A stretch of DNA of 64,000 nt from Candolleomyces eurysporus (taxonomy: Eukaryota > Basidiomycota > Agaricomycetes > Agaricales > Psathyrellaceae). Made by a program: the position numbers and the translations under genes. The DNA is taken from contig JANBPK010001474.1 in NCBI GenBank assembly GCA_027579435.1, positions 1 through 64,000 on the forward strand. The letters are read 5' to 3'. A model generated the notes under the pieces. It was not told the origin of the DNA. It saw nothing but the letters and a program-made list of their open reading frames with translations, and ran no database searches. Numbering within the stretch: position 1 is the first letter of the stretch; every line of letters begins with the position of its first letter. Of this stretch, positions 35,969 to 47,765 are shown piece after piece.

Positions 35969-38275
35969 TCAGGCTACCAATTTCTGTCCACTGTTCATCT
36001 TCCCTCGTCGCAAAGCGTCGAAATCATGAGATAGCGATGCGGCGTTGTAATTTTGGTTCAATGACCAGACATATTTATCACTAAATCCTTGGTTGTTACT
36101 TCTCAAAGACCTTGACGTTGAAAAGAAATTCAAATCAGCCACAAGTCATGCGGAGGATCGAAAACTCACTCGTAGTGAACCAGCACACCGATAATCTGGA
36201 ATGGAGCGGTATCGACCTCGTCATCCATCTCTATCTCCGACTTGAAGCGGTCAGGATTGTAGACAATCCGAGCGAGGATATGCATCTTCTCTTTTCCGTA
36301 GACGAAGACGCCTCCGACGAGGAACCTGNCCCCCCTTCCTGTCCTCATACTCGTCAATGAACGCGTGCAGCCTCTTCTCGCGGAATTTGTAGATGGGTCC
36401 CCTTTCTCTGAAATCCTTCACCGACAGGGTCCTTATATCGTAAGGAGAGAACGAGGTGTCGAAGATGGGTATGAGCAGATTACTGTTCGAGGGCAGACCG
36501 AGGATGAGCGCTCGCGCCTTGCTCACCCATTCTTCCATCAGAGAGAAATAGTAATTTCTGAAATTGTGCCTGATCCAGTAATTCGTGGCTTTCAAGTCTG
36601 TACGAAGGATCAGGAGATCGGTTTCCGAAAGAACAATGGCCGTGCATACCCCGGTACTGAGCTGCGGCGCTAGAGCATTCGTATTTGTGAAATGCGAACC
36701 AGTCCTGGGTTTGACATTCCTCGGAGCAGTAGAGAACCGAACGGCACTTTGAACATGTCTTGGAGACACTGCCAAAGGGTTGAAAGCCATGAAGACGATG
36801 GTGCTGCATGTCTATTGAACAATGCAACTCGATGAACGTGTTCAATGAACACTCACGTTGATATTATCGCAGAATTTCCGGTTCGAAGTTTGCTGCCAGC
36901 GACCTTGGGCGCATTCGATGTTTTGGTTGAAACAGTCTATCAAGGAGGCCAGGGACTTTCTAAGGCCTGCTGAAGCTGAGCACGCCGTAGCGACTGCTTT
37001 GTCAAACCGAATGACCTCTTCCATGGGTCCCCGGAGAGCCGATAAGATTGGGGGATTGGTGGAATACGCGACGATGAGGTCCACGCTGCGCAAATTGCTT
37101 TGGAAAAGGTCCTCATCATGGGGAAGATGAGTAAGAGTCCGAATTGTGATTCCAAGATAGTTTCCTTTGATAAGATCCACGAAACAGGCCCCAACAGAGT
37201 CTGTCTCATGCAGAACCCATCTGAGCAGATTCGATGCTGCCTGCCCCATCATATACCAGCCTGTCAGGTCCAGATTGTTCTGTTCATCTTTGGCGACTAG
37301 AAAGAGTGTGTCGAGATATATGTGAAGAAAACCAGCACCCAGAAGGGAGTGCCTCACCAGGTTGTTGGAGGCGATATCGAGCGTGACGCGGGTAATTCGG
37401 TGAATATACGCGACAAGCCAGTCAGCCTGCACTTCCCTTTTGGCAAACATCTTTTTTAAGCTGAGGACTCGTGAGACGAAGGTGTCGGTGAGGGTTTCGA
37501 GTGGGAGCAAGGATTTTGTAATCATTTTCAGAAGGAGTTGTTCGCGGACATCCTCGCGTTCTGTGCACCGCTGGAGGATGGTTAAGATGGGGCATATTCC
37601 ATCGCTGAAACCATCCTTGGCTATGACTATTGGAGCGCCATCTTCGTCTCGACAATTCCAGGCAGAGATGAACATTTCAAGAGAGCCCGGGACGTAGCGA
37701 AGGTCAAACTCGGTGCCGTCGTAAGCCTTCATGATGCTCATGAGATTAATGATGGGGGATTTCATGACTGTGACGGGGCCAAGTTCGAGGAATTGGAAGA
37801 GATGGGTTCCTGTTACAAAGAAGAATTTGAACCACCCTATCAAAGCACTCCAATATTCGTGTATGAGTGCTCCGGTACGTTTGAGCAACTCGGGATCCGC
37901 GCTGCAGTTTCTGCACTGGTCCTCCATGACGGACATCGCACAGACGGCTGTCCTGGACCGCGAAACGGCGGCAGGCAGCCTGCGCACCATTTCTATGCGT
38001 TCTGGAACCCGAATGTTTTGGAGCGATTCCAAGATGACCTTGAGGACGTCGGGATCTCTGGTGCCATGTGTAGCATCTCGAATCTGCTGGATGTGATCAA
38101 AGGATCCCTTTCTTATGTTTTCGTATAGCTAACGCGCGTCATACAGCGCACTATCAGCAATTTGATGGTGATTGAACAAAGGAAATGTGCGTACCTGCTT
38201 CCGATTTGACCTGTCGAGGACAGCAGCCACCTGCTCCGGTGTCAAGGGAGGAGGCCGAATGATAGTTGGGGGCAT
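35969..38275 (-). CDS. Large MYND zinc-finger protein
   Basis: Protein of about 691 aa, function unknown, of a type common in Agaricomycetes. Exons 38275-38195, 38128-36857, 36803-36650, 36597-36170, 36110-35969. A helical N-terminal region of about 450 residues precedes the MYND finger (about residues 460-490): C-x2-C in TCSKC, LYCSEEC, then FHKYEC, consistent with two zinc sites. A C-terminal region of about 190 residues follows. An N at 36329 in exon 4 breaks the frame; removing it joins DRKGG to RFLVGGVFVYGKEK and gives the exact phase needed for the last exon. The last exon frame is supported by the relic at 46840-47765, which conserves SLRSNN and YVWSL. MYND fingers bind proline-rich partners; the partner here is unknown. 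Confidence 0.86.
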
Positions 38276-38802
38276 TCTAGGCTGGGAACCGGTTCTCTGT
38301 CAGGGTCTTGATGAAAAGGAGTCTGCAGTAGCGCCTGCGCGTTGGGTGCTGTAGACTAGGAAGAGGCCACGTGCATGAAAGCCCTGCCGCAGTGTTTGGC
38401 AATAGCTCTTTGGAGGAACTTCAAGCTTGGGCCACGCCATAATCATCGTCAACGTCGCGGTCAAGCTACAGCCAGCCTATATGATAGGGATAGTACTGGC
38501 TCCTCGAACTTGGGGTGTGTGAGTTTGAAACGTCACTGATTTCATTTTCTGTGTTTTTCATCGAGGATCAGAGTCAGCTCGAGTCAGAAAAACAGATAAC
38601 TCGGCATCGTGTTGGCCACCTCCCCGGCATCCAGTGGCAAGCGGAAAATAGGCAAGGAAGGCTGCGTCTACTATGCGCGATGTCGACACCCTAGGTTCCC
38701 CCCCCGCGTTCCTAGGACTCGATCTTGCCGAGACGCAGTCATACAGACCTCGACGGAATGCAAGGTCTTTCACCTATTACACCCCCACCTGAGGAACTAG
38801 AA
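38276..38802. promoter_or_regulatory. Shared divergent promoter of MYND gene and K1 relic
   Basis: No gene. The stretch around 38520-38700 recurs upstream of K5 (56360-56530), and 38290-38420 recurs at 47530-47765. This indicates that the array units were copied together with this divergent promoter. Confidence 0.55.
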
Positions 38803-41720
38803 TGCGATCTCAGACTCTGGACTGCTCCCTTCACCTTCCCGTGCTATGTATTTTAGATTTTTCCAGTTTCGAGTCCCGAACCAGCTCAAGTATGGATCCT
38901 CAACGTTTCTCGTTCAAAGAAGAAGAAGCGGGAGGCGACGCAATAAAAGCGATTCCAAAACCAGTGGTCACTGGGGTTGCTATCCAGGTTGGATCACCTG
39001 CTATGTCCATGTCTCCGGATTCTGTCCTCCATCATTTCCGCGGTGATGTCGACAAACGTTCGGGCTCTACCACGCACGGTTCACTTTGAATACCCTAACA
39101 ATTCAAACCTTCGATCTTGTCAGACTTACTTCCCCGTTACACCAACCAAGCCTGGCCGTTGCTCCCGGTGGGATCACTCATAGGAAGCTCTGAAAGACCT
39201 CGAGATCTCAGGCTATCAAAGGGACTCACGAGCATCTCTTTTACTTGCGGGGCTCGATTCTTTCTACTAAGAAGTCCTATCGATGCCTTCTCCAATACCG
39301 GGGCGAACAGGCCCAGCTGCTATTTAACGCGTTGCAATCGGCAAGCCGCCTCCCTCTTTTATCGGGCCCTCTCCCCAGCCCAATTACCTGGAATTTCGTT
39401 GCCTCCACCCGTATTTGGAAGGCCACCAGAAGAACTCATGCAGGCCCTCCCCTGGTTTTCGAAACGTACCAAACTCCTTTCCAGATCGTTCAGACTGCAA
39501 GACATAGAAACACGGGTAGTCGTCATCGAAACCCCAAGCGTTGACATCTGCCCAGAAGTGTGTCTGAAGAAGGATTGTCTTCGCATAGTCGAAACCAAAC
39601 GCTATTCGGGAAGGCTTGGTTGACGTTTGCAGAATTCCCGTCTTGTTGAGTGGCTCCATTAGCATTCGTTGAGCAGCTAATCAGAGAAACGATCATGTGG
39701 TATAATTCGCTACCCTAACCTTCATCCCTGCGAGGGAATTTTCCAGCCTGATGACGATTTCGAGAAAGTTTACCTGGCCTCGACTTTGCTTCCAAAGAGC
39801 ATGGTCATGGAATATCTCAAGAAGCTTTCTCGTGTAGAGAGGCGTTTACTGGTCCGTCGAATCTCCTTTCACTATGGCATACTCAGACGCTGTACACGTG
39901 GTTATAGCTCTGTAGCTTCCTCTCCGGCCTTTCACACCTGCATAGGAACAACATCGTCCATGGGTACATCAAAGGCACCAATGTTTTCGTCGGTTCCCAG
40001 GGCAGAGCTTTATCGCAGACCTAGGATTGTCGCGGCATACCGATGTCTAAATCCTCAAATGGCCGTCCATCCAATCGACCGCTCCGCCCCTGGGGGCCCT
40101 TCTCTAGCTAGAAGAACCTGGGGTATATACTGCTGCGAATGAATTCTCGTGCCAAAAGTGACTGGTGAATGTGATCTCGTGAGTTCGATCTAGGGAGCGG
40201 GATCCAGGCTTTTGGGACCATGCCTCCATGTGAGGGGGTATTTCACCTCCGGCCACATACCCGGGACCAGGACAGGCGGCAAGTGGCTAAACACAAAATA
40301 GTTCAGAAAGAATAAGCTAGGTGAGCCGAGCCACAGGACCGAGGGTCAATCGTCGTTGAGTAGGGGACCAAGTGGCTGTGTTTGAGTTCATCCCTGGAGA
40401 GTCAACCGGTGATGTTGACGTGATCATCCGACGGTAGTGGGGCGACGTCGGTACAGTGGCTCAAGTAAAGGACGAATAATCACTCCACGAAGGTAAGGCT
40501 ACTGTACACAAATAACGTGTTACGCAGACAACTTGAATGACCAACCCTCAGATGACCATTCCGCACAACAACAGTGGATAAGAATGAACGGAATGTATCT
40601 GGCAGCAAAATCGGCACGGTAAAAAATGTCTTTGTGGCGAGGGCTCGGAACTGGACAAAATGCTGGCCAAGTAATCACGGTGAGATTCTTTCCCTCGAGG
40701 CAGGAGGCTGGGTCACTGGTCCACGCCATAGACCTACGTCACTTGAGCCTGGCACTGAACACGAGGCAGATTTTACATGATAACCAGTGTCATTAAGGAC
40801 GCTAGACCACTGCCTCAAGACTGCAGAGACCTCGAGGAAAGGTGAGGCATGACGATGGAAATTGAAAAGTCGGAAATGAAATAAAACATGCCTGCGACAT
40901 TTTGCGTGTAATTTAGCGACTTTCTGCGTGCCGAGTGGATTGGAGCCTCGACCAGGATAAATAATCCTCGGCTAGCTATTGCGTTCTTTGAGTCAGAGGA
41001 AATTTTCATGGTGAAATTACTGCGGGAGGACCAAGGACCGCTGGAACCGGGTCACGAGAAGAGACTAGATCAAAGGCGCGAAGCAGACCATTGTCTTTCA
41101 GAAGATTTCAGTGAGCCTGCAACCAGTATGACACGATGGAGTCGCTGTCTTTTGTGGACATATATTGTAGGATTGAGTTGCCTGAGGTTCATTCATGACC
41201 ACTCGGGAGAGAACTAATTGGACACAAGGGTAGATTGGGTGTGTCTCGGCAGGCGCTCGCCACGAGATAGCTAAATTTTTATCGGTGCTTGGGCAGAGCA
41301 AAGCACCAACGAGGGACACAGCCGGAGAACGGTGGGGAGGATTTGCAACGTGGTGGGTGGGAACTGACAAAATACAAGGAATAGCAGGGCAGACTGCCTA
41401 TTTGGCCAAAGATGGGGACTGCCCAGTTGGGATGGCTGTGCGCCCCGATCAGAATCTGTGCTTGCCTTCCGAAAGGACTTCGGCCAATTGGAGGACGTGA
41501 TTTATGTGTGAAGTCATTACCTGAAGTCATTACCCGGGCTTCGGTGCAATTGCCAGAGCAATTCACCTCTCCTACCATATCTGGTGATGTGTATGCGGTT
41601 GGCTGCTTGCCTTACGGTGTAAACTGTGCCAGTCTTTCCTAGCACTCTGATATTGACAATCTCACAGATTTCTCTACTCCGAAACAAATGTATAGGGCCA
41701 TCAGCGTGGTGGTGTTCTTT
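38803..41720 (+). pseudogene. TKL kinase relic K1, interrupted by a 1.4-kb insertion
   Basis: Starts with ATG-CGATCTCAG as in the other copies and shows recognisable blocks: SVLHHF, the helical N-terminal region, a V-C-L-K-K nucleotide-binding remnant, then the catalytic-loop block now reading HGYIKGTN where the intact copies have HGDIKGAN. Stops and frameshifts occur throughout (for example a stop right after STTHGSL). The kinase homology breaks off near 40116 and resumes at about 41535 (remnant of SDVYAIGCLAYEV, here GDVYAVGCLPYGV). No functional product expected. Confidence 0.8.
40117..41534. other. Unidentified insertion inside kinase relic K1
   Basis: Roughly 1.4 kb without counterpart in K2-K6, placed between the activation segment and the SDVYA block. 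No open frame above about 100 codons and no clear terminal inverted repeats or LTRs. Its right end has a short tandem duplication of tgaagtcattacc (41507-41532). Could be a non-autonomous or decayed mobile element. Confidence 0.45.
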
Positions 41721-42030
41721 ACCATTCAGGAGCTAGTCACTGCAATAGTACGCAGAGAACAGCTCACTTGGGAAACAATAATCGCCAAGTTGGCGAGTAA
41801 CCATTGCCCAATGCCCGAAATGCGATCCCTCAAGGAATGAACAGCGCGTCAAGTCCTTCGAGAACTCACGTCGGTTCCCCATCCCTCTTCTTACCGAGCA
41901 GAAAACAGGTCGGTTTTTACAGCGCAGACAAGCAAGTTCGTGATTTGAGGGACTCAGTAATAACGCCTACCTTTTCCTTCAAGATCGATGGATGGCTCAC
42001 TAAACTTGTCAAAGACAATCAAGTGATGGT

Positions 42031-42123
42031 ACCGTTGCCCACTGGGACACGCTCTACTTTTGGTAATCAACGGAAAGTGATCATCGAAACTGAAAAGTAG
42101 ACCATGTCCCGGTGGGCAACGGT
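42031..42123. repeat. Inverted repeat, 31-bp arms
   Basis: Arms 42031-42061 and 42093-42123 pair with about four mismatches (accgttgccca ... tgggcaacggt), leaving a loop of about 31 nt. It would fold as a strong hairpin. Confidence 0.75.
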
Positions 42124-42960
42124 AGATGGACACCATCAACCGAGGCGATGGTCGTGTACTTGAGGTTATGGACTTCTTCTCTCCGATCCATCGAATGGAG
42201 TGGAGGAAGGCGGTACCTGCCATTGGTTGATTTTGTCTTAGTCCTGTGAATGGGCGCTTGGTATTAAACCATAGTACTGGGTCAGGTCAGCAGGTGTCCT
42301 TTTGGCTGTTCTATTTAACGACTTGCCGAAAGCGGCTCGAGTCCTTATAGTACTTGCCACTTCACTGGAGCGTCCCGATGTTCTTTTAGGCCTACCTGTC
42401 ACTTATTCAAGTTGGCAAGCTGTTTCTTCTCACACTGTACATACTCTGAGCTGGAACCCAAGCTGGCGAAATTCCAGCTCAACTTTGAGCGCGGCTAATG
42501 CTACGATAGCAGGAAGGAGAAGGGGCATCTACGGTGATTGCAGACGAGGAAATGGCGGTGAGCTCCTCCAAGAACTGTCCATTCGCTTATCGTGTGATAG
42601 CAGTCAACAAGGTGAAAGGAACGTCATCGTCCAGCTACGGAGACCCAGACTTGCGGGATCCAGATTCCCATCCGAGGATATGTCTTCCTGGATCGTGATG
42701 CTTCCGGAGGTGGAATTCGGGTATCAGCGATTCAGATTCAACGTACATCTCGATGTGTGGTTTCTTTTTCTTATTGTCTTTAGACATTCGTTGTCGGACA
42801 TGAGGAGGACCTCCCGGAATTAGGGTTGCAAACACGTGGTCGAAGCCAAAGACATTTCGTCCCCTACAGTTGGTGGGAACTCCTGCATCGAGCATAAAGG
42901 AAAGGCCTCTTGGTGTGCGTTCGCATCACGGAGGACACCTGATCGACTGGGAGATGGTTC

Positions 42961-42988
42961 TTCGCAGTTCGCAGTTCGCGGTTCGCGG
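42961..42988. repeat. Heptamer tandem repeat TTCGCRG x4
   Basis: Four exact-length units: TTCGCAG, TTCGCAG, TTCGCGG, TTCGCGG. Confidence 0.9.
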
Positions 42989-43434
42989 CCCGTGGTCCAA
43001 GCGTAATCCTAGCGCCTGGCGACTCAATTCACACTCAATTGTTCATCGTTGTCCAGGCTATTGAAGATGTATTTTGTCTTCGTTGTGCGCTGAAAATGCT
43101 ATACTATCCCTCATCAATAATAAGAATAGTCCTGAGACCATCTCTCACTCACCCCGCTCTCAGATGACCTCGCTTTGTTTTGTTTTGTAGACGTTGTATC
43201 CGTGCTATCCTGCCACCGAAGCTGTCTCCGAAACGTTCAACTTGTGTGATCAAATTCTTTGACCTTAGTACCTGCTTGATGAAGCCGGACATCAGGCTCC
43301 CGCAATCTGTACACCCTCCAGTCTAAGAGCTCATTGATCCTCTACCTGTGCCTCTTTGGGTCAAAGTGGCGACTAGCGACATGGTGGTTACCTCGTTAGC
43401 GCGGTCGACCAACAATGCGTTGCTTACCCGATGC

Positions 43435-43471
43435 GCGAACCGTGAACGACGAACCGCGAACCGCGAACAGC
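43435..43471. repeat. Inverted counterpart of the heptamer repeat
   Basis: Carries GAACCGC, GAACCGC and GAACAGC plus degenerate units (complement of TTCGCGG), about 450 bp from the forward set and in opposite orientation. Confidence 0.75.
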
Positions 43472-43693
43472 CTCCCACGGACTTTCTGGCATCACGGACG
43501 CCCATGAATCCATCGGATACTTGTTAGAAGGCCGGCAACTATAACGCTGATTGGATGATGCTATAACCGATCAAATGTTTTTCTCGCCATTCCAAACTGG
43601 CACCTCTATTTAAGGGGCGGTTGCTTACCACTATCAACATGGGCAACCCCCAAATCAGCATCTTGAACCCTCCTCTTTCTACCCACCCTTTCT

Positions 43694-45344
43694 ATGGAAT
43701 ATAAAACCACTCTCCGACCCATCGCAACTGGGGATGCTGCCCAGGCTGCATCACCTGTTAAGTCTATGTCCACGAATTCTGTCCTCCAGCATTGCTGTGG
43801 TGACGCCGACAACCCTTCAACCACTACCACGCCGGGCACACTTTCAATACCCCAACGGCCGAAACCCTCAGCCTCATCTGATTCCCTCATTACACCAATC
43901 AACTCCGACCGACACTTCCGGTGGGACCAGCTGGACAAAAATCTGAAAGAACTCGACGCTTCAGGGTATCAGCAAGTCATAAAAGGGGCCCACCAGGATC
44001 TCCTCTCCTTGCTGGACTCGATTCTTTCTACCAAGAAGTCCTATCGACAGCTTCTCCAATACCGGGGCGAGCAAGGCCAGTTGCTTGTTAATGCTTTACA
44101 ATGGGTAAGCAGCCTCTCTTCTATCATGTCCTTTCCCAAACTCATTAGCCTGGAGTTTCTTTGCGTACACCTGTTTTTGGAAGGCCACAAAAAGAGGAAG
44201 TTCATGCGGGCCCTCCTCCGACTTTCGAAACGCGCTAAACTCTTTCCCAAATTGTTCAGTCTCCCTGGCGTAGAAATCGGGAAAGTCATCGTCCAAACCT
44301 CGAACGTTGACATCTTTCGAGGCCTTCATGGCGGTCGAGAGGTTTGTCTCAAGAGGTATCGAGTGCTCAGGCAGTCCCAGTCAAACCCTCTTCGGGAACA
44401 CTTGGTTGAGGTAGGTATAATTCCCCCAAGATCTTCATGCTGAACGACTTTGTTCATGTCGTTTTGTCAGTCTCTGATTAGAGAAATGATTATCTGGTAT
44501 AATCACCGCCACCCTAACCTTCTTCCCTTTGAGGGTGTCTTCCAGCCCGATGACGACTTTGAGCACGCCTACCTGGTGTCACCGTACCATACGAACGGAA
44601 CAGTTGTGGAATATCTGAAGAAGTACCCCAGTGTAGAGAGGCGTTTACTGGTCCGTTGAATCCCATTTGCGCCATGATGATGTACTCAAGGATATGGTTA
44701 CTATAGCTCTTGGACGTCCTTTCTGGCCTTTCATACCTTCATAGGAACAACATTGTCCATGGAGACATCAAAGGCGCCAACATTCTCGTCGATTCTCAAG
44801 GCAGAGCTTGTCTAGCAGACTTGGGATTGTCGCGGCTTACCGACGCCCAAATCCTCACATGGACTTCCATCCAATCAACCATTGCACCCTGGGGAACCCT
44901 TCTATGGCAAGCACCCGAGCTTCTATCGGCCCAATTACAGGACCAGGAACACCTTCCTCCCCCCACCACCTTTAGTGACATGTATGCTTTTGGTTGCTTG
45001 GCTTACGAGGTAAGATGCACTACTACCTACAAGCCTTTACCCTGATATTGGCATTGCTATAGATCTTGACTGGCCTTCTTCCCTATGCGGAGCTGTCGAC
45101 CCGCAGTCGGAGTTCCTTCCAAGTACACATGATAATCTCGACACAGGTTGTCAAGCACGGACGACGACCTCAGAAGCCTGCAGTCGATAGCCCTGCGTAC
45201 CTATGCTACGGCTTGACCGACAGCATCTGGGACATGATGGAGACATGCTGGGAGCGCGAAATCCGACGCAGACCGTCAGCCGACGACCTCTCTAAGCTCC
45301 CCTTCTTGGTAGATGTCCTCGACGACCGTTCAGTTCACGAGTAA
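43694..45344 (+). CDS. TKL-type protein kinase K2
   Basis: Putative Ser/Thr kinase of the TKL group expanded in Agaricomycetes; 493 aa from exons 43694-44410, 44471-44650, 44707-45009, 45063-45344. The N-terminal about 150 residues hold a helical block (RWDQLDKNL to LLQYRGEQ) found in all array copies. The kinase N-lobe has GREVCLKRYR (beta-3 Lys around residue 220). HGDIKGAN is the catalytic loop, LADLGLSR replaces DFG, WQAPELL is the APE site, and SDMYAFGCLAYE and WDMMETCW follow. The glycine-rich loop is degenerate (IFRGLHGGRE). All three introns have consistent phase. Its N-terminus is about 50 residues shorter than K4 because the upstream frame is shifted, so the start is uncertain. Confidence 0.82.
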
Positions 45345-45711
45345 ATGATCGATGCCAGGAACAGTGTTCCCCATGGTCACGTCATCACGTACAGGTCGCT
45401 CTCTTTCTTCGCTTGTTCTTCTGTTTGTCTCCTCGTGTATATCACTAAGCCATCTCTACTCCTTCTCGTTGCCTTCGTTTTCGCTCTCCTAGACTCGAAG
45501 TTTGATAGGAGCCTTTTTGCNTTTTGGCCCATCCTTAGCACAGTTTGTTTAGAATGTTGAGTTAATCTCTCTATGCTACGTTCATGTCTGCCTTGTTTCT
45601 AGTAGTCTCGTGTATATAACAATTCTCCGCTGCTGTATATAGCGATATGCATATTCAACTACATATTTATTCCCATCGTCCGTCCTGGGTGAAGGGTATT
45701 ACACATCTCGT

Positions 45712-45970
45712 TTCAGAGTCCCGCTCTGGCAGCAGCGCCTGTATGAATGCCCTAGTCGTATGTGTCCCTTCCTACATTGTCAAGTGTGTCTCGGTTAAGG
45801 TCATGCAAACTTGGCGCGTAGGATAGCGGCGAGGAGAGAGAGGCCACTGAGCACCGAATAGACCTATAATGGTAGATCATTGTTCAATTGTGTGGTTTGA
45901 GAGAGGAACCGAGGAGAATTGCTTTCTGACCTCGTTTATGCGGAGTCAGGCGTTGCGCTCGCCAATGCAG
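45712..45970 (-). pseudogene. Crotonase (enoyl-CoA hydratase/isomerase) 3' relic after K2
   Basis: Matches the 3' exons of the gene at the right window edge, but the middle exon is deleted: sequence jumps from the last exon/acceptor (cggttaaggtcatgc) straight to the block encoding the AAILRAK region. Not translatable. Confidence 0.7.
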
Positions 45971-46839
45971 AGTTCCCGCTCAAGCCGTTAGTTTCAAAGC
46001 GGGGCAGTGGCGTTCTTCCACATACGCCTGAGTGGTTTAGCCCAGAAATGAAAACCATGATTCTAATTATTCGGTTGAGGTACGGAATGAATGCCCCGAT
46101 ACTTGGGCAAACGAGCGAGCACATTGAAGCGCGTCGTGTTCGTGAAGCCTTGTCGTTTCGATTTGATTCCAGTTGCCTGATTAGCGCGCTCGTCAAAAGG
46201 CTGTGGTCTCGGGTCTCTCGAGCTGCATTGTCCTTCGGGCCCTCAGATAATATGGGAGTTCTTTCGACAGGACGGTCTCCGTCGAGGAGACAAGATCAGG
46301 CAGGGAGGCTAGAACGGGGATGGGGTGGATACAAGCTCAACGCTAACTGAAGCAAGGGAGCGCGCATCCAAGACTCTGCCTCAAGTCCCAGAAAAGGGTA
46401 GCCAGAGAAGAGAATACCGAAGGGAGTACCATTGTTGCACCTTGGTCTGGGTAAGCTCTAGGTCCCTAGACATCCGACTAAATGAAACTCGTGCCTACAT
46501 GCACTTCGCTCGGAGCCAAATCGTGAGTTGGAAATTGGGAACCGCGAGACATGAGCCTGGCAGTATCAATGAACAATAGGAACAGTGCAATCTGGGATGC
46601 AGTCATCATTGATTCGTCTCGTTGCTGCAGGTGATGCTAGGCTGGCGACCCTCCGTGGCATGACGCATGTTTCAAAGTTTACATGTTTCAATGATTTGAC
46701 GAGAACTTATTTGCCTACTCCGTTTCGTGTGAACGCGATAGGTGAGTAAAGCGAGCTAATGGGATAATGGTTCCCCGGCGGCTAGCCGCAGGCTTCAAGG
46801 GTATGAGCTGTGCTCGCCAACCCAACCGCTGGGGCTCAT
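45971..46839. repeat. Array spacer segment, copy a
   Basis: Contains a block (about 46300-46500) that recurs at about 51640-51830 and 59630-59790, recognisable by ctagaacgg, gcgagagaag-like and gggagtaccattgttg. No gene. A single N at 45521 lies just upstream, in the K2 3' flank. Confidence 0.55.
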
Positions 46840-47765
46840 CTTCCCTTGTCGCAATGTAAAGTGATACGGCGCCGTGATTTGACTCAGTGACCAGACATAG
46901 TTATCACTGGAACCTTCAGGGTTGTTACTCCTGAGAGACCTTGAGGTTGAAAGAAATTTGGATCAGCCACACGACATGCGGAGGGTAGAAAACTGACTGG
47001 TATGAACCAACGCACCGACGATCTGGAACGAAACGGAGCGGTATCGACCTCGTCATCCATCTGTCTTCGACTGAAAGCGGCCAGATTTGTAGACAGTCCG
47101 AACGACGACATGGATCTTGTCTTTTCCATAGACAAAGACGCCTCCGACGAGGAACCTACCTCTTCCTGCCCTCATACTCGTCAATGAACGTGTGCAACCT
47201 CTTCTCGCGGAATTCGTGGACGGGTCAAATCATTCACCGAGACGGTCCTTCTAATGTAAGAAGGGACAAGGTGTCGAAAGTGGGTATACGCAGATATATA
47301 GTGTTCGAGGGCAGGCCGAGGATGAACGTTGAACGCTCGCGCCTTGTTCACCCATTCTTCTATCAGAGAATTATAGCAACCTCTGAAGTTGTACTTGATA
47401 CGGCACTTCGAACATGTATTGGAGACATTGCCAGAGGGTCGGAGGTCATGAAGACGATGGTGCTACATGCCTATTGAACAATGCAAGTCGATGAACGCGT
47501 TTGATGAACACTCATGGGGCATTTTAGACTGGATGCCGGCTCTCTGTAAAGGTCCTTACTTACCAACAGATCGACTATCATCTGTTGTCGTTAGGTCAGC
47601 AACGGAGACTAGTAAAGGTCTTGAGACTTCAGAAGCGCCTGCGTGTAGGGTGCTCTAGAACAGGAGGAGACCACGTGCATGAAAAACCAAAGTCTTTCAA
47701 CCTGCCGCAGTGTTTGGCAATAGCCCTTTGGAGGAACTTCAAGCTTGGATGAATCATCGTCCAAG
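46840..47765 (-). pseudogene. Decayed copy of the MYND gene
   Basis: Aligns with the last two exons of the MYND gene (EMDDEVDTAPF, IDEYEGR-like, SLRSNN and YVWSL blocks), then jumps to a scrap of the MYND-finger region and to the divergent promoter (matching 38276-38420). The 1.27-kb second exon is gone. Frameshifts and stops are present. Shows that the duplicated unit once included this neighbour. Confidence 0.8.

Larger units (their letters stand above)
41721..43693. other. Spacer K1-K2
   Basis: No gene supported. It contains a 31-bp inverted repeat (42031-42123), inverted heptamer repeats (42961-42988 and 43435-43471) and the K2 core promoter with TATTTAAG at 43607-43614, 80 bp before the K2 start. 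Confidence 0.45.

Noticed and set aside
36085..36110. Alternative short C-terminus VFEK-stop for the MYND protein
   Set aside because: The donor leaves phase 2, so the last exon must be read as E-SLRSNN..., which is also the frame conserved in the relic at 46840-47765.
42302..42895. Open frames of 173 codons (plus) and 86 codons (minus) in the K1-K2 spacer
   Set aside because: Overlapping on opposite strands, no recognisable motifs, no conservation in other spacers.
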